A stretch of 64,000 bases of DNA from Clostridia bacterium UC5.1-1C12 (GCA_001305055.1 BBZX01000001.1:310001-374000), one strand, 5' to 3'. Shown: positions 39,678-50,602, counted from the first letter of the stretch. Numbers and translations are program-made. The notes: a model not told the origin generated them from the letters alone.

Positions 39678-40715
39678 CTAATAAATACAAGTCTTTTCAA
39701 TATGATCGGCAGAGACACCGTAGCGCACCCCTTCAACAATATTAACAAGATTACTCATTTCAATTTCATGCAGGATCGTATAAGTCAGAAACACGATCGC
39801 CGGACTTGTAGAAAAACGCATATGCCGTTCAGCTAAATGATATTTAATCCGGTCAGCATAGTATTCAATAAATACATAATCATGATTATCAGCAAATACA
39901 CGATAAGGTGAATCAGCCAATATTCTTAAAAAGCTTTCCGCATCCGCTGCCTCAATCAATTCCTCCATTTTGCTTTTAGAAATTCTGAGATAATCAAGCA
40001 TTAAAGTAGGCCGAATCGTTTCAGCATCAGCATGATAATACTTTTTTAGACGATAAATCTTGGAAATATTCTGCAATTCAATACCGGTCAGAAAAATAGT
40101 CAGACAATCACTCTGCGTTTTCCCCCTTAAATGCCGTTTGATCGTCAGCAGCACACGGTCATAATAATACTTTGTCAGAGCTGTTTCGACTTGAGGATAA
40201 TCAATTAATTCATTGCCCTTGGGCTGATACTTTAATAAAATCTTAGCATAATCAGTACGTGCCAGTATTTCACACAGGGCTGAATACGTCTGTGCTTCCT
40301 TGAGCTTATGCAAATCGAAGGAAGTATAGCGATTCAAATAGAATGGAATCTGCGATTCAAACTCGGAATACAGCGATGAGTTGAAAAGCCGCAGCTTACC
40401 TAAAATTAAATCAATTTCACTCTTGAAAATGCCGATTTCAAACAGTTCTTTATCTTTGCCGTCAGCATAATGAGCTAGTTTGCAGCCGCGCTCAAACATA
40501 TCCTTTTTAAGCAGCGCTTCCAGATCACCGCGATGAATCTCACTTTCCTTCACATTGGCAAAGGTGCCGGCATAATCTGTTTCATTCTTTAAATAAGCAG
40601 CGATTTCAGCCACACTTTTCTTATGCACAAGCGCGTGATAATCCTCGCTTCTAAGCCGCCGGCCATACATTGCCTTAGCTTTAGTAGTAATGGCATTGGC
40701 GGATAATGATGTCAT
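39678..40715 (-). CDS. ntpC: V-type ATPase subunit C (AC39/d type)
   Basis: 345-residue stalk-to-ring linker. Begins MTSLSANAITTKAKAMYGRRLRSEDYHALV and repeats the helical C/AC39 pattern (PQVETALTKYYYDRVLLTI; DNHDYVFIEYYADRIKYHLAERH). Frame intact. Ends 20 nt before the ntpI start. Confidence 0.9.
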   Translation of the reverse strand: MTSLSANAITTKAKAMYGRRLRSEDYHALVHKKSVAEIAAYLKNETDYAGTFANVKESEIHRGDLEALLKKDMFERGCKLAHYADGKDKELFEIGIFKSEIDLILGKLRLFNSSLYSEFESQIPFYLNRYTSFDLHKLKEAQTYSALCEILARTDYAKILLKYQPKGNELIDYPQVETALTKYYYDRVLLTIKRHLRGKTQSDCLTIFLTGIELQNISKIYRLKKYYHADAETIRPTLMLDYLRISKSKMEELIEAADAESFLRILADSPYRVFADNHDYVFIEYYADRIKYHLAERHMRFSTSPAIVFLTYTILHEIEMSNLVNIVEGVRYGVSADHIEKTCIY

Positions 40716-40751
40716 AATTTCACCTCGATTCTGTTTAAAATAAGCAGATTT

Positions 40752-41063
40752 TTACACATGAAGACAGGCTTCAACAATTGATTTTACCCATTGTTCCTGG
40801 TTTTCATCGTAAATTTTCTGAAGTGAAATTAAGGATGCTTCATAGCGTTTCTGATTCTCTTCCTGCTGATCCTGAAGCCTTTTCGCAACCAATTGCTGAT
40901 GCTTTGCAATGGCTTGGTTTTCTTCATCCATCAGCTGCTTATATACCTCATCACGATTGGCTTCCGCTTGGCTCCTAAGCTGCAGGCGCTGTTTTCTGGC
41001 AGCATCAACACGCTCACTTGCGGCATGATCTGCTTTTACGATAGCTTCTATAAATTTATCCAA
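40752..41063 (-). CDS. V-type ATPase subunit G/H (peripheral stalk)
   Basis: 103-residue, charged, almost entirely helical coiled coil (IVKADHAASERVDAARKQRLQLRSQAEANRDEVYKQL). First gene of the operon, the usual place for the G/H stalk helix that pairs with subunit E. Starts at TTG 41063 with AAGGAGGGAATTA upstream. Sequence identity in this family is low; call leans on position and coiled coil. Confidence 0.8.
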   Translation of the reverse strand: MDKFIEAIVKADHAASERVDAARKQRLQLRSQAEANRDEVYKQLMDEENQAIAKHQQLVAKRLQDQQEENQKRYEASLISLQKIYDENQEQWVKSIVEACLHV

Positions 41064-41104
41064 ATAATTCCCTCCTTACTGGTCTTAAAATTCAGACCAA
41101 ATGT

Positions 41105-41133
41105 AGTATAAACCTTTTTATTCACTAAAACAA
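41105..41133 (-). promoter_or_regulatory. Promoter of the V-ATPase operon
   Basis: Minus strand TTGTTT, 17-nt spacer, TATACT, ending about 42 nt before the first start codon. A small GGTCT/AGACC hairpin (41082-41099) lies in the leader. Confidence 0.6.
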
Positions 41134-41177
41134 TCAACAATCTTGCTCATTTATAAATCACCCTAAAATGAAGCCGT

Positions 41178-42119
41178 TTACAATTGTTCAAACAGTTTTA
41201 ACAGCGCTGGTTCTGCAATTTGTATTTCCTTATTTTTCAAATAATTCAAGCAGCCGGCATCGCTTTTAAAAGCAAAACAAAGCTTATAAGCACACAGCGC
41301 CTGTCCTTCAAGCTTTTTCATGGCTTTACCATGGTATTTCACATCATTGACCAAGGGATGGCCAATAAAAGAAAGCTGTGCACGGATCTGATGACTTTTA
41401 CCCGTCAGCAACTCAATATCTAATAAAGAATAGCCATGCTGAACCGCTAACGAACGATAACTCAGACTGACCTCACTCATTCCAGCCGATGGCTTTTGCG
41501 AAAGATATGCCTTATTCTGCTGCTCATCCTTGCGATAATAATGAACTAACAAGGCACTGCCGTAAGTTCACCTTCCACAATACATAGATAATGCTTTTCA
41601 ATTTCACGTTCTCTGATTTTTTCATTCATCATCCGCAAAGCCTCTGCACTTTTCGCCGCAATCACAAGACCTTCTGTATTACGGTCGATGCGATGGCATA
41701 GAGCCGGCATGAAGCTTTTTTCAGAAACCGGATCATACGCTTTATGCTCAACTAAATATTTCAGAATCCGGTTGATTAAAGTATCAGCCTGATCTGCCTC
41801 ATCACTATGCACAAGCAAATTGGCGGGCTTATTAACAATTAATAAATGATCATCTTCATAAACCACGTTCTGCAGCTTTGATGCCTGCATAAATGAAGTA
41901 TCCGGCTGACCATCAAAAAACTCTTCACTGATATACATCTGAATAGTATCCCCTACATTTAGCCGCTGAGATATTTCACAGCGCTGACAATTAACTTTAA
42001 TCTTTTTTATTGCGAATATACTTATACATCAAACTCTTAGGCAAGCGCTTGAGACTCTTACTCAGATATTTATCCACACGCTGATCAGCATCATTCTTAT
42101 TAACTACAAATTCTCTCAT
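41178..42119 (-). CDS. RluA-family rRNA pseudouridine synthase (two frameshifts)
   Basis: About 314 residues: N-terminal S4-like domain (MREFVVNKNDADQRVDKYLSKSLKRL) from ATG 42119, then the RluA catalytic domain with the active-site Asp in LCHRIDRNTEGLVIAAK and the LLTGKSHQIRAQLSFIGHPLVND motif. Indels near 42005 (A-run) and 41550 separate it. Target uridines cannot be predicted. Located just before the V-ATPase operon, same strand. Confidence 0.9.
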
Positions 42120-42203
42120 GCTTCACCTCTTTCCTATCTTTTAATTATAACCATTCTATTTCTAAAATGAAAGTGGGATTACCAATGACTTATCAGCAAA
42201 AAC

Positions 42204-42239
42204 AAAAATACCGCTGACTTAATTGCCGGCGGTATTTTT
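42204..42239. terminator. Bidirectional terminator
   Basis: AAAAATACCGC and GCGGTATTTTT form an 11-bp perfect stem with A and T tracts on both sides. Ends transcription of the Asn/Gln-rich gene. Confidence 0.8.
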
Positions 42240-42251
42240 CATCAAAATAAA

Positions 42252-42518
42252 CTATCGATTGTTATTTTGGTTATTTTGTTGTTTTTCATTAAACTTTCTC
42301 ATATTGTTTTGAAGCTCATCCTTGCAGTATTCCTGCTTGTGCATGTTTTTAGCTTCTTCAATATCAGCGCCTAATTCATAACCCATTTCAAACTGATACA
42401 AGTTGTTTTGAACTGAGTTATTTTGTTTTTGATTCTGATTCTGATTTTGTCTCTGGTTTTGATTTTGATTCAAATTCTGATTCAGATTTTGGTTTTGATA
42501 TTCTCTCTTGTGGTCCAT
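42252..42518 (-). CDS. Asn/Gln-rich low-complexity small protein
   Basis: 88 residues. The first third is NQ repeats (QNQNLNQNLNQNQNQRQNQN), the middle is a normal amphipathic segment YQFEMGYELGADIEEAKNMHKQEYCKDEL, and the tail returns to NQ (KQQNNQNNNR). ATG 42518 has GAGGTG upstream, so it looks translated. The short LGADI segment slightly recalls small acid-soluble spore proteins, but I cannot assign a family. Monocistronic with its own terminator. Confidence 0.65.
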   Translation of the reverse strand: MDHKREYQNQNLNQNLNQNQNQRQNQNQNQKQNNSVQNNLYQFEMGYELGADIEEAKNMHKQEYCKDELQNNMRKFNEKQQNNQNNNR

Positions 42519-42563
42519 TTTTATCACCTCAAGAATAGTTTATCTCCACCCTAAAACTTTATA

Positions 42564-43781
42564 CTAAAATAAATCTTCTTCCATTGTTATTTTTTGATTT
42601 GGATAAACATCGATAATTTCAATCTTATTCAGGCAATCCTCAATCATTGCTTCATAGTCAAATTTTTGTTCAAAAGCAACTGCTTTACGGCTTACTGGAT
42701 GCGTTACCGGATTTTTGGGCGTAAAGATCGTACAGCAGTCTTCAAACGGCTGAATGGATGTTTCATAAGTGCCGATTTTTTCTGATAAAGCAATAATTTC
42801 CAATTTATCCATTGTAACTACCGGTCTGATTACCGGCAACGTCACTGTCTCATTGATTACATTCATACTCTCTAAAGTCTGTGAAGCCACCTGACCAATG
42901 CTTTCGCCATTTACAATCGCCAAACAATTCTGACGCTGAGCGAGACGCTCTGCTATGCGATACATCATTCGGCGCATTAAGGTAATGCAATAGCTCTCAT
43001 CCGCATGCTTATAAATAGCCAGCTGTAACTCTGTAAACGGAATCACATGAATTCGGATATGACCTTGATAAGCCGCTAAAATTTTAGCTAAATCCACGAC
43101 CTTCTGCTGAGCCCTCGGTGATGTATATGGCGGTGATGCGTAATGGATGCATTCTACCGTGATGCCTCGTTTCATCATCAAATAAGCAGCGACAGGTGAA
43201 TCGATACCGCCGGACAGCATAACCATAGATTTGCCGCCGACACCTACTGGATAACCGCCGGCACCCAATAATTTATTGGTCATGATATAAGTTTCAAACT
43301 GACGCACTTCAATCATGATCCTCAGTTCAGGATGATGAACATCAACTTTCATTTCCGTATTCTTTAAAATTTCAGTAGCAACCGCACGATTAATTTCATC
43401 AGAAATCATGCCAAACAGCTTGTAATGACGGCGAGCTTCTACCTTAAAAGTCTTAGCATTGCTTTGGTTGGCGGATTGATAAGCAGCTGCGATAATATCT
43501 TCAATCTCACTGTTCACCTTCAGTGCATAAGAAAATGAACTAATCCCGAAAACACGGCTGATAATCGGTGCTATTTCATCAGGATCAACACCGTTCAGCA
43601 GGATATACATCCGATCATGCGTGCGTTCAAATTCCAAAGCCGGATAATTACGCAGTGCGTTTTTCATATTCTGATGCAAGCGGCGGATAAAATCCTTTTT
43701 ATTTTTACCTTTTGTTGATAATTCGCCATAGCGAACTAGAATGTGGTCATAAACCATTTTACTATTTGATTCGATAGTCAT
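42564..43781 (-). CDS. thiI: tRNA 4-thiouridine synthase ThiI
   Basis: 405 residues: N-terminal ferredoxin-like and THUMP domains (ILVRYGELSTKGKNKKDF), then the PP-loop AMP-forming domain (VMLSGGIDSPVAAYLM). It lacks the C-terminal rhodanese domain, as in Bacillus-type ThiI; a conserved DCCTIFTPKNP supplies Cys. Makes s4U8 in tRNA and may donate sulfur for thiamine. Frame intact. Overlaps the cysteine desulfurase by 20 nt, its sulfur partner. Confidence 0.96.
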   Translation of the reverse strand: MTIESNSKMVYDHILVRYGELSTKGKNKKDFIRRLHQNMKNALRNYPALEFERTHDRMYILLNGVDPDEIAPIISRVFGISSFSYALKVNSEIEDIIAAAYQSANQSNAKTFKVEARRHYKLFGMISDEINRAVATEILKNTEMKVDVHHPELRIMIEVRQFETYIMTNKLLGAGGYPVGVGGKSMVMLSGGIDSPVAAYLMMKRGITVECIHYASPPYTSPRAQQKVVDLAKILAAYQGHIRIHVIPFTELQLAIYKHADESYCITLMRRMMYRIAERLAQRQNCLAIVNGESIGQVASQTLESMNVINETVTLPVIRPVVTMDKLEIIALSEKIGTYETSIQPFEDCCTIFTPKNPVTHPVSRKAVAFEQKFDYEAMIEDCLNKIEIIDVYPNQKITMEEDLF

Positions 43782-44894
43782 TAAATATCTCCTTTAATAC
43801 TTTCAGCAATTCATCAACTTCCGATTTCTTACTCAAATGAGAAAGCGAAATCCTCAGTGAATGAGTTGCTCTTTCCTCACTGTATCCCATAGCCATCAGC
43901 ACCTTGGAAGGAGCTTTGGTTTTTGAGGAACAGGTACTTCTTGATGAGACACAGATACCATAGTGATTCAATGCATTCAGCATGACCTCACTAGTCATAC
44001 CCATAACCGAAAAATTTAAGATATAGGGTGTCGCATCATGCGGTGAATTAATTTCAACACCGTCAATTTCTGCCAGTCCTAAGCGCAGGTGCTGATTTAG
44101 TTCTGACACGTGCCGGCTGTGTTCGTCCATTTCCTCACACGCGATCCGTATTGTTTTAGCCCAGGCAATGTTGCTGGGCGCATTGCTTGTCCCGCCGCGC
44201 AGACCGGCTTCCTGCTGACCGCCGCAGATCAATGGCACTAAATGTACATTCTGCTTGTGATAAAGCAAGCCGCTGCCCTTTAAGCCATAGATTTTGTGAG
44301 CCGAAAATGAAGCTAATTCAATATTCGGCAAAAAAGTTAACAGCTGTTTGCCTAATATTTGTGTGCAGTCACTATGAAACACAGCCCGTGAAGATTCATG
44401 GGTCACTTTGCCAGCTCAGCAATATCATTGATCGATCCCACTTCATTATTTAGAGCCATGATTGATACAAGAATCGTATCCTTACGAAGTGCTCGGCGCA
44501 ATGTCTCTGCTTCTACAACGCCGCTGCTGTTCACTGGCAGATAAGTCACTTCAAAGCCAAACAATTCCTGAAGCTGTTTCATTGCCTGATCGACACTTGA
44601 ATGTTCCACACAGCTGGTAATCAAATGTTTGCCGCGGTGCTGCAAAGCAAACGCGCTGCCTTTGATTGCCATGTTGTTCGCTTCACTGGCTCCTGAGGTA
44701 AACATCAGTTCATTGGCTTTCACTTTTAAGCAGGAAGCTGTCTGCTCCCTGCTCTGTTCCATTAATTCCGCAACTCTTAAGCCTGCGTCATGCAGTGAAT
44801 CTGTATTGGCATAATATTTCTCTAAAACATATGTATAAGCTTTTAATACTTCCTGATTAACAGGTGTTGTTGACGCATAGTCTAAATAAATCAT
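43762..44894 (-). CDS. Cysteine desulfurase (NifS/IscS family), 1-nt frameshift
   Basis: Class V PLP enzyme that gives persulfide sulfur to ThiI. Begins MIYLDYASTTPVNQEVL; HSSV in the cofactor region; PLP Lys in FSAHKIYGLKGSG; catalytic Cys loop SSRSTCSSKTKAPSKVL. One A missing near 44405 splits the frame. About 378 residues. The overlap with thiI fits the NifZ-ThiI pairing of Bacillota. Confidence 0.93.
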
Positions 44895-44902
44895 AGTGAT
44901 AC

Positions 44903-46643
44903 CTATGCAGCTGTTCCCTGTGTCTTGCGAATCAGCTTTTCGTAAGAACCAGGATGCAGTTTTTCAATCGTTTGAATAGCTATTTTCAAAGCCTTCGTAT
45001 ATTGTCCGTTTCTGAAACACAATTCTGCCCTTGTCAGTTCAGAATCGATTTCCGGATAAGTCGAACGATATCGATTGCCGAAGACGATAGTATTTTCAAC
45101 CATGATTGCCATGCCGACAAGGTTATTGACACTGTTAAATAATGTATAAACAAAGTCAATCGCTTCTTTTAATTTTTCATTAAGACGAGCCACATCCAGC
45201 GGTGTTGCCTCAAGCAGACAGTTAATTTCATTAATGATCAGATTGGCTTTACGAAGATCTTCTTCATATTTTAAAGAGATCGACGGTAAACGGTTCTTAT
45301 TGATTTTCACAGTAATTTCATTCACGATCAGCTGAAGCTTAAGCAGCTGCTTTTTAGCCCTCTCTTCATCAGAACATGCCGTATCGAGCTTTTTCTTTAT
45401 CTTGCCAAGCTCATCCAGCAATTCCTTGCAGTGCTGCTTCAATTCATTCATTGAAAGCATCAGCGCAGTCGCCGGGATCGCCTGATTAGCAGCTGATTCC
45501 TTCAGCTTGTCACGAGCTATCAGCACTTCACTCATCATGCGGTCAATCGCATCTAATGAATCAGTTAGATTTTCAAAACCAAAACGGATCTTCACCCGTT
45601 CATATAAATCACGCAGCTTGATAATATTTTCATTCATTGTTTGAATGTCATTCAGCAACGGCTCATAAGATGCTGTAACTCCTCTGAAGCCTTCACTTCA
45701 CGGTCAATTTGTTCCTTAAGCTGCTGGAGTCGTTTTTCACATTCAAGCAAAGAAACCATGACACCCTCGATCCGACCTTCTGACAATCGGCCAAGATCAT
45801 CCTTAAGCATCGCGGTCACAGTTTCAAGATTGCGTTTTGCTTCAAGATGTTCCAGATAGACGCCTGATTGCGTGCCTGAGCATATACGTATCCCGTTTCA
45901 TCAATCGCCTTAGGCAGTGACAGTTTCGCTTCCTCATACAAAGCAGGGAATTCGTCCATCAGCTGTTCAAGCTCCTTCATCGCCTCGCTGATTTCTACCT
46001 GCTGAGTGCCTGCCTTGGCAAATTCGCTGGCAAACATCCATTCTTCAAAGGTAGAAAACATCTTCTCAATTGCCGTTACACGCACTTCCAAAACCTCGAT
46101 GCCGCTATTATAATTTTCTCGATTATCTCGAATGATTTCTTTATCGATACGGAATTGATTTTTCAGCTTATTGATTTGTTCACGCTGAGCGCTTTCCTGT
46201 TCCAAAATATTATCCAAAGAGGTTGATAATTTATGCACGCCCACCGAACAGTTTTCAAGCAGCTCCTGCAATTCTTTCAGCTGACGCTTCGCCTGCTTAA
46301 CCTTATGTACATAAATCAGATCATCAATTTCACCCAGATAGACACTGGCTTCTTTCAGCTGTTCCTGAACGATGTCAAATTCATTGCGGGAACGTTCCAC
46401 ACTTTCCGCAACGGCGGAATTGACTCTCGACAAAGCCACCGCCTTGTTCAATTTAAAGGGCAACGGAATACTCTTTAATGAATTATAATTCATCTCAGCT
46501 TCATTCAGCTGCTTTTTTACCTTTTTAGTGTTTAGAACCGTAAAAATAATCAGCAGGATCAAAATCACGCCGACCACGATTACACCAATCAAAAAGTTAT
46601 TGTTTTCCCCAAGTCCTTTGAGCGTTTCCATAATCTTATCCAT
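44903..46643 (-). CDS. ezrA: Septation ring regulator EzrA (two frameshifts)
   Basis: About 580 residues. Single N-terminal membrane helix (FLIGVIVVGVILILLIIFTVL), then spectrin-like coiled coils throughout (LKELQELLENCSVGVHKLSTSLDNILEQE). Controls FtsZ ring placement in Bacillota. Frame breaks near 45855 and 45655. ATG 46643 follows GAGGTG. It is divergent from rpsD as in several relatives. Confidence 0.9.
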
Positions 46644-46732
46644 AAACACACCTCACTGTATTTATTGTATCATAAATCAACCCGTTATTAGCGTATAAAT
46701 TAACGAAATTTTCAGCATTTCCACTTTTTTCA

Positions 46733-46761
46733 TTGACTGGACATTCAATCAATGATATAGT
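46733..46761 (+). promoter_or_regulatory. rpsD promoter
   Basis: TTGACT (46733-46738), 17-nt spacer, TATAGT (46756-46761). It precedes a leader of about 185 nt before rpsD. Confidence 0.75.
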
Positions 46762-46767
46762 AATATA

Positions 46768-46952
46768 GCGTCAAAATGATGGCAGCTCGTAAAGTCTTGT
46801 CTAAGGCGTCAATAACGCTGTTTCTGCGGGGTATCGGGTAGCATGCTGCAATATGTGAGGATACCGAAGTATTGACACCCGTCAATGATGATTTACGCCC
46901 TGTTATTGTTTTATAGCCAAAAACCATAAAACAATTAAAGGAGGATTTTTAA
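46768..46952 (+). promoter_or_regulatory. rpsD leader, probable S4 autoregulatory RNA
   Basis: A 185-nt structured leader lies between promoter and rpsD. Paired elements include TAAGGCGTCAATA with TATTGACACCCG and GCGTCA with TGACG-type segments, plus GGGGTATCGGGTA and GGATACCG. Bacillota rpsD genes are known to have an S4-binding pseudoknot leader; assignment here rests on position and pairing, not a covariance search. GGAGG is 8 nt before the ATG. Confidence 0.55.
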
Positions 46953-47554
46953 ATGGCACGTATTAATGGACCTGTTTGGAAGGTTTCCCGCCGCTTAGGT
47001 TTCTCAGTTCTTGAAACCGGCGAAGAATTACAAAAAAGAACTTATGCTCCTGGTCAGCATGGACCAACGAAGAGAGTAAAACTGACTAACTACGGTTTAC
47101 AGTTAAGAGAAAAACAAAGAATTCGTTATATGTATGGAATCAATGAACGTCAATTCTACAACACTTTCAAAAAGCATCTGCTATGAAAGGTGTTAAGGGC
47201 GATAACTTCATGTTCCTGCTTGAATCAAGACTGGATAACCTTGTATACCGCATGGGCTTTGCAAGAACTCGCCGCGCAGCACGTCAGCTTGTAAACCACG
47301 GTCATATCACTGTTGACGGTAAGAAAGTGGATATCCCTTCTTACATCGTTAAGCCGGGTATGACAATTGCAGTAAAAGAAACTTCAAAAGACATGAAAGC
47401 AATCGCTGAAGCTTTAGAAGCTACAATCAACACAAAAGCATTTGTTACTGTAGATAAAGAAGCTAAAAAAGGTGTTTATGTACGTCTTCCTGAAAGAAGC
47501 GAATTAAATCAAGAAGTAAACGAACTGCTGGTTGTCGAATTCTACAACAGATAG
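46953..47554 (+). CDS. rpsD: 30S ribosomal protein S4 (1-nt frameshift)
   Basis: Primary 16S rRNA-binding protein. Begins [20 protein letters not shown]4 domain [30 protein letters not shown], ends [12 protein letters not shown]. The break lies at TTCAAAAAGCATCT (47172-47185), where one A is missing; restored reading is [15 protein letters not shown]. About 200 residues. As S4 is essential, the split must be an error or be corrected. Confidence 0.97.
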
Positions 47555-47562
47555 TCATTTAC

Positions 47563-47587
47563 AGACACGCACAAGCGTGTCTTTTTT
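47563..47587 (+). terminator. rpsD terminator
   Basis: AGACACGC, ACAA loop, GCGTGTCT and six Ts, 8 nt past the stop codon. Confidence 0.9.
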
Positions 47588-47599
47588 ATATAAGCTTAA

Positions 47600-47690
47600 A
47601 AAAGTCCGTATTTGCATAAAGCGGGCTTTTTGGGAATTCACTGTGATTAAATCAGGCTTTTTTGCTTGTCAAGTGCAAATTCGGACTTTT
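47600..47690. repeat. Near-perfect 17-bp inverted repeat around a 57-bp core
   Basis: Left arm AAAAGTCCGTATTTGCA (47600-47616) pairs with right arm TGCAAATTCGGACTTTT (47674-47690) at 16 of 17 positions. The core contains two T-runs (GCGGGCTTTTT, CAGGCTTTTTT). It sits between the rpsD terminator and the ssb promoter. It could be a MITE-like relic or a structured RNA; no terminal duplication is visible. Confidence 0.5.
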
Positions 47691-47746
47691 GCCAATTTTT
47701 TCGTTTTTAAGGCATAATACAGCTACATATAAAAGGAGAAAAAATT

Positions 47747-48046
47747 ATGATCAATGTATTTGTAGTGATCGGCAAAGTACTGGAAAAGCCGGAAATGAAA
47801 GAAACCCCTAATGGAACAAAGCATACTACCCTGCTCTTAAACGTAGAGCGCGGTTTCCGCAATTCCGAAGGGGTTTATGAATATGACCAAATTGCTGTCG
47901 AAGTCTGGCGTGCCAGTGCAGAAACGGTCGTTGATTATTGTAAAGTCGGCGATATGATGGGTATCAAAGGCCGCATTCAATCAAGAACCTACCAGTCCCA
48001 GGAAGGTAATGCGTTTATTAATTACGATATGATTGCCGAGAAGTAG
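47747..48046 (+). CDS. ssb: Small single-stranded DNA-binding protein
   Basis: 99-residue OB-fold protein (MINVFVVIGKVLEKPEMKETPNGTKHTTLLLNVERGF; VEVWRASAETVVDYCKVGDMMGIKGRIQSRTYQ). It lacks the acidic C-terminal tail of housekeeping SSB, so it resembles SsbB-type proteins that act in DNA uptake. GGAGAAAAAATT precedes the ATG. One of the few plus-strand genes in the core region. Confidence 0.82.
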   Translation: MINVFVVIGKVLEKPEMKETPNGTKHTTLLLNVERGFRNSEGVYEYDQIAVEVWRASAETVVDYCKVGDMMGIKGRIQSRTYQSQEGNAFINYDMIAEK

Positions 48047-48066
48047 ATTTTCTGAGCTATAAGTAA

Positions 48067-49343
48067 TTACTCAATTGGCATCAGATGAAGAATTGCCTGA
48101 TGTTCAAGATTCATCAATTCAGCAGCAGCCTGAATATCAGCCATTGTAATCGTATTGATTACGTCTAAAGCTTCAAAAAGTCGATTTTATTGAAATAATC
48201 TCTCATAAAAGTAAAGGCTATATCATCAAAACTGTTTAAATCACGGATTGACTGCCCATAATAGCGGCGCTTCAGCTGATTAAGCGTTGTTTCACTGATA
48301 CCATTAGCTTTTGCTTTTTCTAATGTCAGCTCAACAATTCGTTTGAATTCATCCAGCTTCTCAGTTTCAGTATAAAACATCATATAACCGAAATCTTCAC
48401 CAAATTCGAGTTCAAAGCCATAGAAATCGTTGATCGTTCCATCAATCAGCCATTGCTGATAATCTTCGCTTAAAGAAGTGAAGGAAGCATCCAAAATAAA
48501 TTTAAGGCACCATTCCATCTTAAGCCGCTGCATGCCGTCTTTAATCCCCTGAAGCTTATAAGCAATATTCACCTTGGGTGTCGTCACATCCATATTAAAT
48601 TGATAGTATGGGCGCTTCACGGTCTGCGGTTCACTGAATTGTTTGCGAGTTACGTTTTTGATTGGCTTGAATTGCTTCTTCATTTGATTATTTTTAATAA
48701 TTTCCATCAAGGGTTCAAGCTCTTGGCCGGTAACCCCGACTAAAATCATCGTAGAAGGATGATAATTTAGAGCATAGCATTCTTCCAAGCTTGATTTATT
48801 TATCCGGTTCACTGATTCCGGTGAGCCGCCGACATCAAAACGCAGCGGATGTTCATGAAAAAGTGATGAGAAAGTTTCATTGATCAGACGTGAATCAGAC
48901 ATCTGCTGATACATCTGCAGCTCCTGAATGATAATTCCCTTTTCCTTTTCTACTGATTCCTCACTGATCGTTAATCGCTGGACAAAATCAAGTAAAAGAT
49001 TTAAAGGCTCTTCAGGATCTTCCGTAGTTGTGAAATGGTAGGCGGTTTCTGTATAAGATGTAAATGCATTGACATTGGCTCCCATTTCCGAAAACAGATT
49101 CATTACATCCTTATCTTCATCTTCAAACATTTTATGTTCGAGAAAATGTGCAGTGCCGGGTTCAAACTGAAAAGCCTTGCCGTCAGCATCCACCTGTTCA
49201 ATATCTAAAGCACCTAAAGGAGTAGTCATCATGAAATAGCTTTTTTCATAGCCTTTTTTCTGCCACAGCACGACTTTTAATCCATTAGGCAGCGTCTCTT
49301 CGATATAAGACTCTTGATATTTACTGCTGATCACCTTATTCAT
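48067..49343 (-). CDS. M16 zinc peptidase, YmfH type (1-nt frameshift)
   Basis: Pitrilysin-family peptidase of about 425 residues with the inverted zinc motif HFLEH in TAHFLEHKMFEDED and a following Glu region (EKEKGIIIQELQMY). The C-terminus is displaced by an indel near 48182; the restored end reads NLEHQAILHLMPIE at 48067. The start overlaps the upstream paralogue by 8 nt, so the pair likely forms a heterodimer as in YmfF/YmfH. Confidence 0.87.
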
Positions 49344-50602
49344 GCGCCTTCTCCTTCCCTGTCAGCACTACTGTCGCAAGCAGCTCACAGGCATTAAATG
49401 CCTTAAGAATTGCCTCTTTACTGACATCGCTGATTCTTTCAATATTCTCTTCAATGGTTAATTCACGATTAAGCAGCGAATTGTTGTACGCATAAGACAT
49501 CATTGAATTCATATCATCACGGCTTGCTTTCAGTGAATTGATAATCATTTTCTTTGTAACTGAAATCAATTCATCACTGAATTCACCCTTTTTACAGCGT
49601 TCAAACTGCTCTTTAATCAGCTGTATTGTCTGATCGATATTTTGATGTTCGATACCGGTGCTTACCACTAAGGCACCATCAAAAGAAATCAAATTAGAAA
49701 AAATGGAGTAACAAAGACTGTGTTTCTCACGAACCTCCTGAAACAGAAAGCTCGTTGAGTATTGACCAAAAATACCGTTAGCTACCCGCAATGCGGCATA
49801 TTGTTCATCAACGACATCGATACCGTTTTTCCAGATCATAGCGATATTGGTTTGCGGGATATCCTTTTCAACTTTGGTAATTTCATCGCTGACAGCCGTA
49901 TTAAGACAGTAGTGTGTATTTACCTTCGCTGAACGCTGTGTAAAATCAAAAATAGATTCAATCATCCGTCCCATCTGCAATTCGTCAAACTGGCCGCAAA
50001 CCATGATTTCAACAGGATCGTTATTCAGCATGGTCTGATATTGCTTTTCGACATCTTCAATCGTCAGTTTTGACAATATATCAAGACTGCCCAGGCTGAT
50101 ATACTTAACGGCTGCTGCTCACCGGCCTTTTGAAACGCCAGCAGGAGCGAGTATGTCTGAGCATCATCAAGACGACGCATAATTTTGATTTAAGCAGCCG
50201 CACAGCTTCATCAAAAATCTCCTTGCTGAAGTGTCCCTGCTCATAATAAGGATTAAATAAAATCTCTTTAATCAGACAGAGCTGATCACGAAGCAAATTC
50301 GCACTGCCCTCAACATACATTGGATTAATAATCTTACTGCGAAATTCTACCACATGACCGCCGCCGCAGCCAATGGTCCGGCATGACAAGGTAGCACCAT
50401 ATAGTTCATCACATACATTTGACATTTTCTGTTTCGTATCATATTTTTCACAGCGGTCAGTCATCATCATTGACAGCACTGAACGCTCGGTAGCATCTTT
50501 TTCATTTAACCCATGCAGAAAGTCAATATAAACAGCGATATCTTTAAATTTATCACTTTGGATGAAATTTAAAGTTACCCCCTCTCTGATTTTTATTTTC
50601 AT
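49336..50602 (-). CDS. M16-family peptidase-like protein, YmfF type, without zinc motif (two frameshifts)
   Basis: About 423 residues. Fold follows M16 (DLHG-like FLHGLNEKDATERSVLSMMMTDRC, IAMIWKNGIDVVDEQYAALRVANGIFG, LFQEVREKHSLCYSI), but no HxxEH is present, so it is the non-catalytic partner. Indels near 50185 and 50108 split it. Adjacent YmfH-type gene carries the zinc site. Confidence 0.83.

Noticed and set aside
46745..46927. Minus-strand 60-residue frame upstream of rpsD
   Set aside because: It lies on the opposite strand of the rpsD leader; the leader RNA explains the sequence better.
46953..47554. Programmed frameshift in rpsD
   Set aside because: The same type of A-run loss affects dozens of genes, with no shared slippery motif or stimulatory structure.
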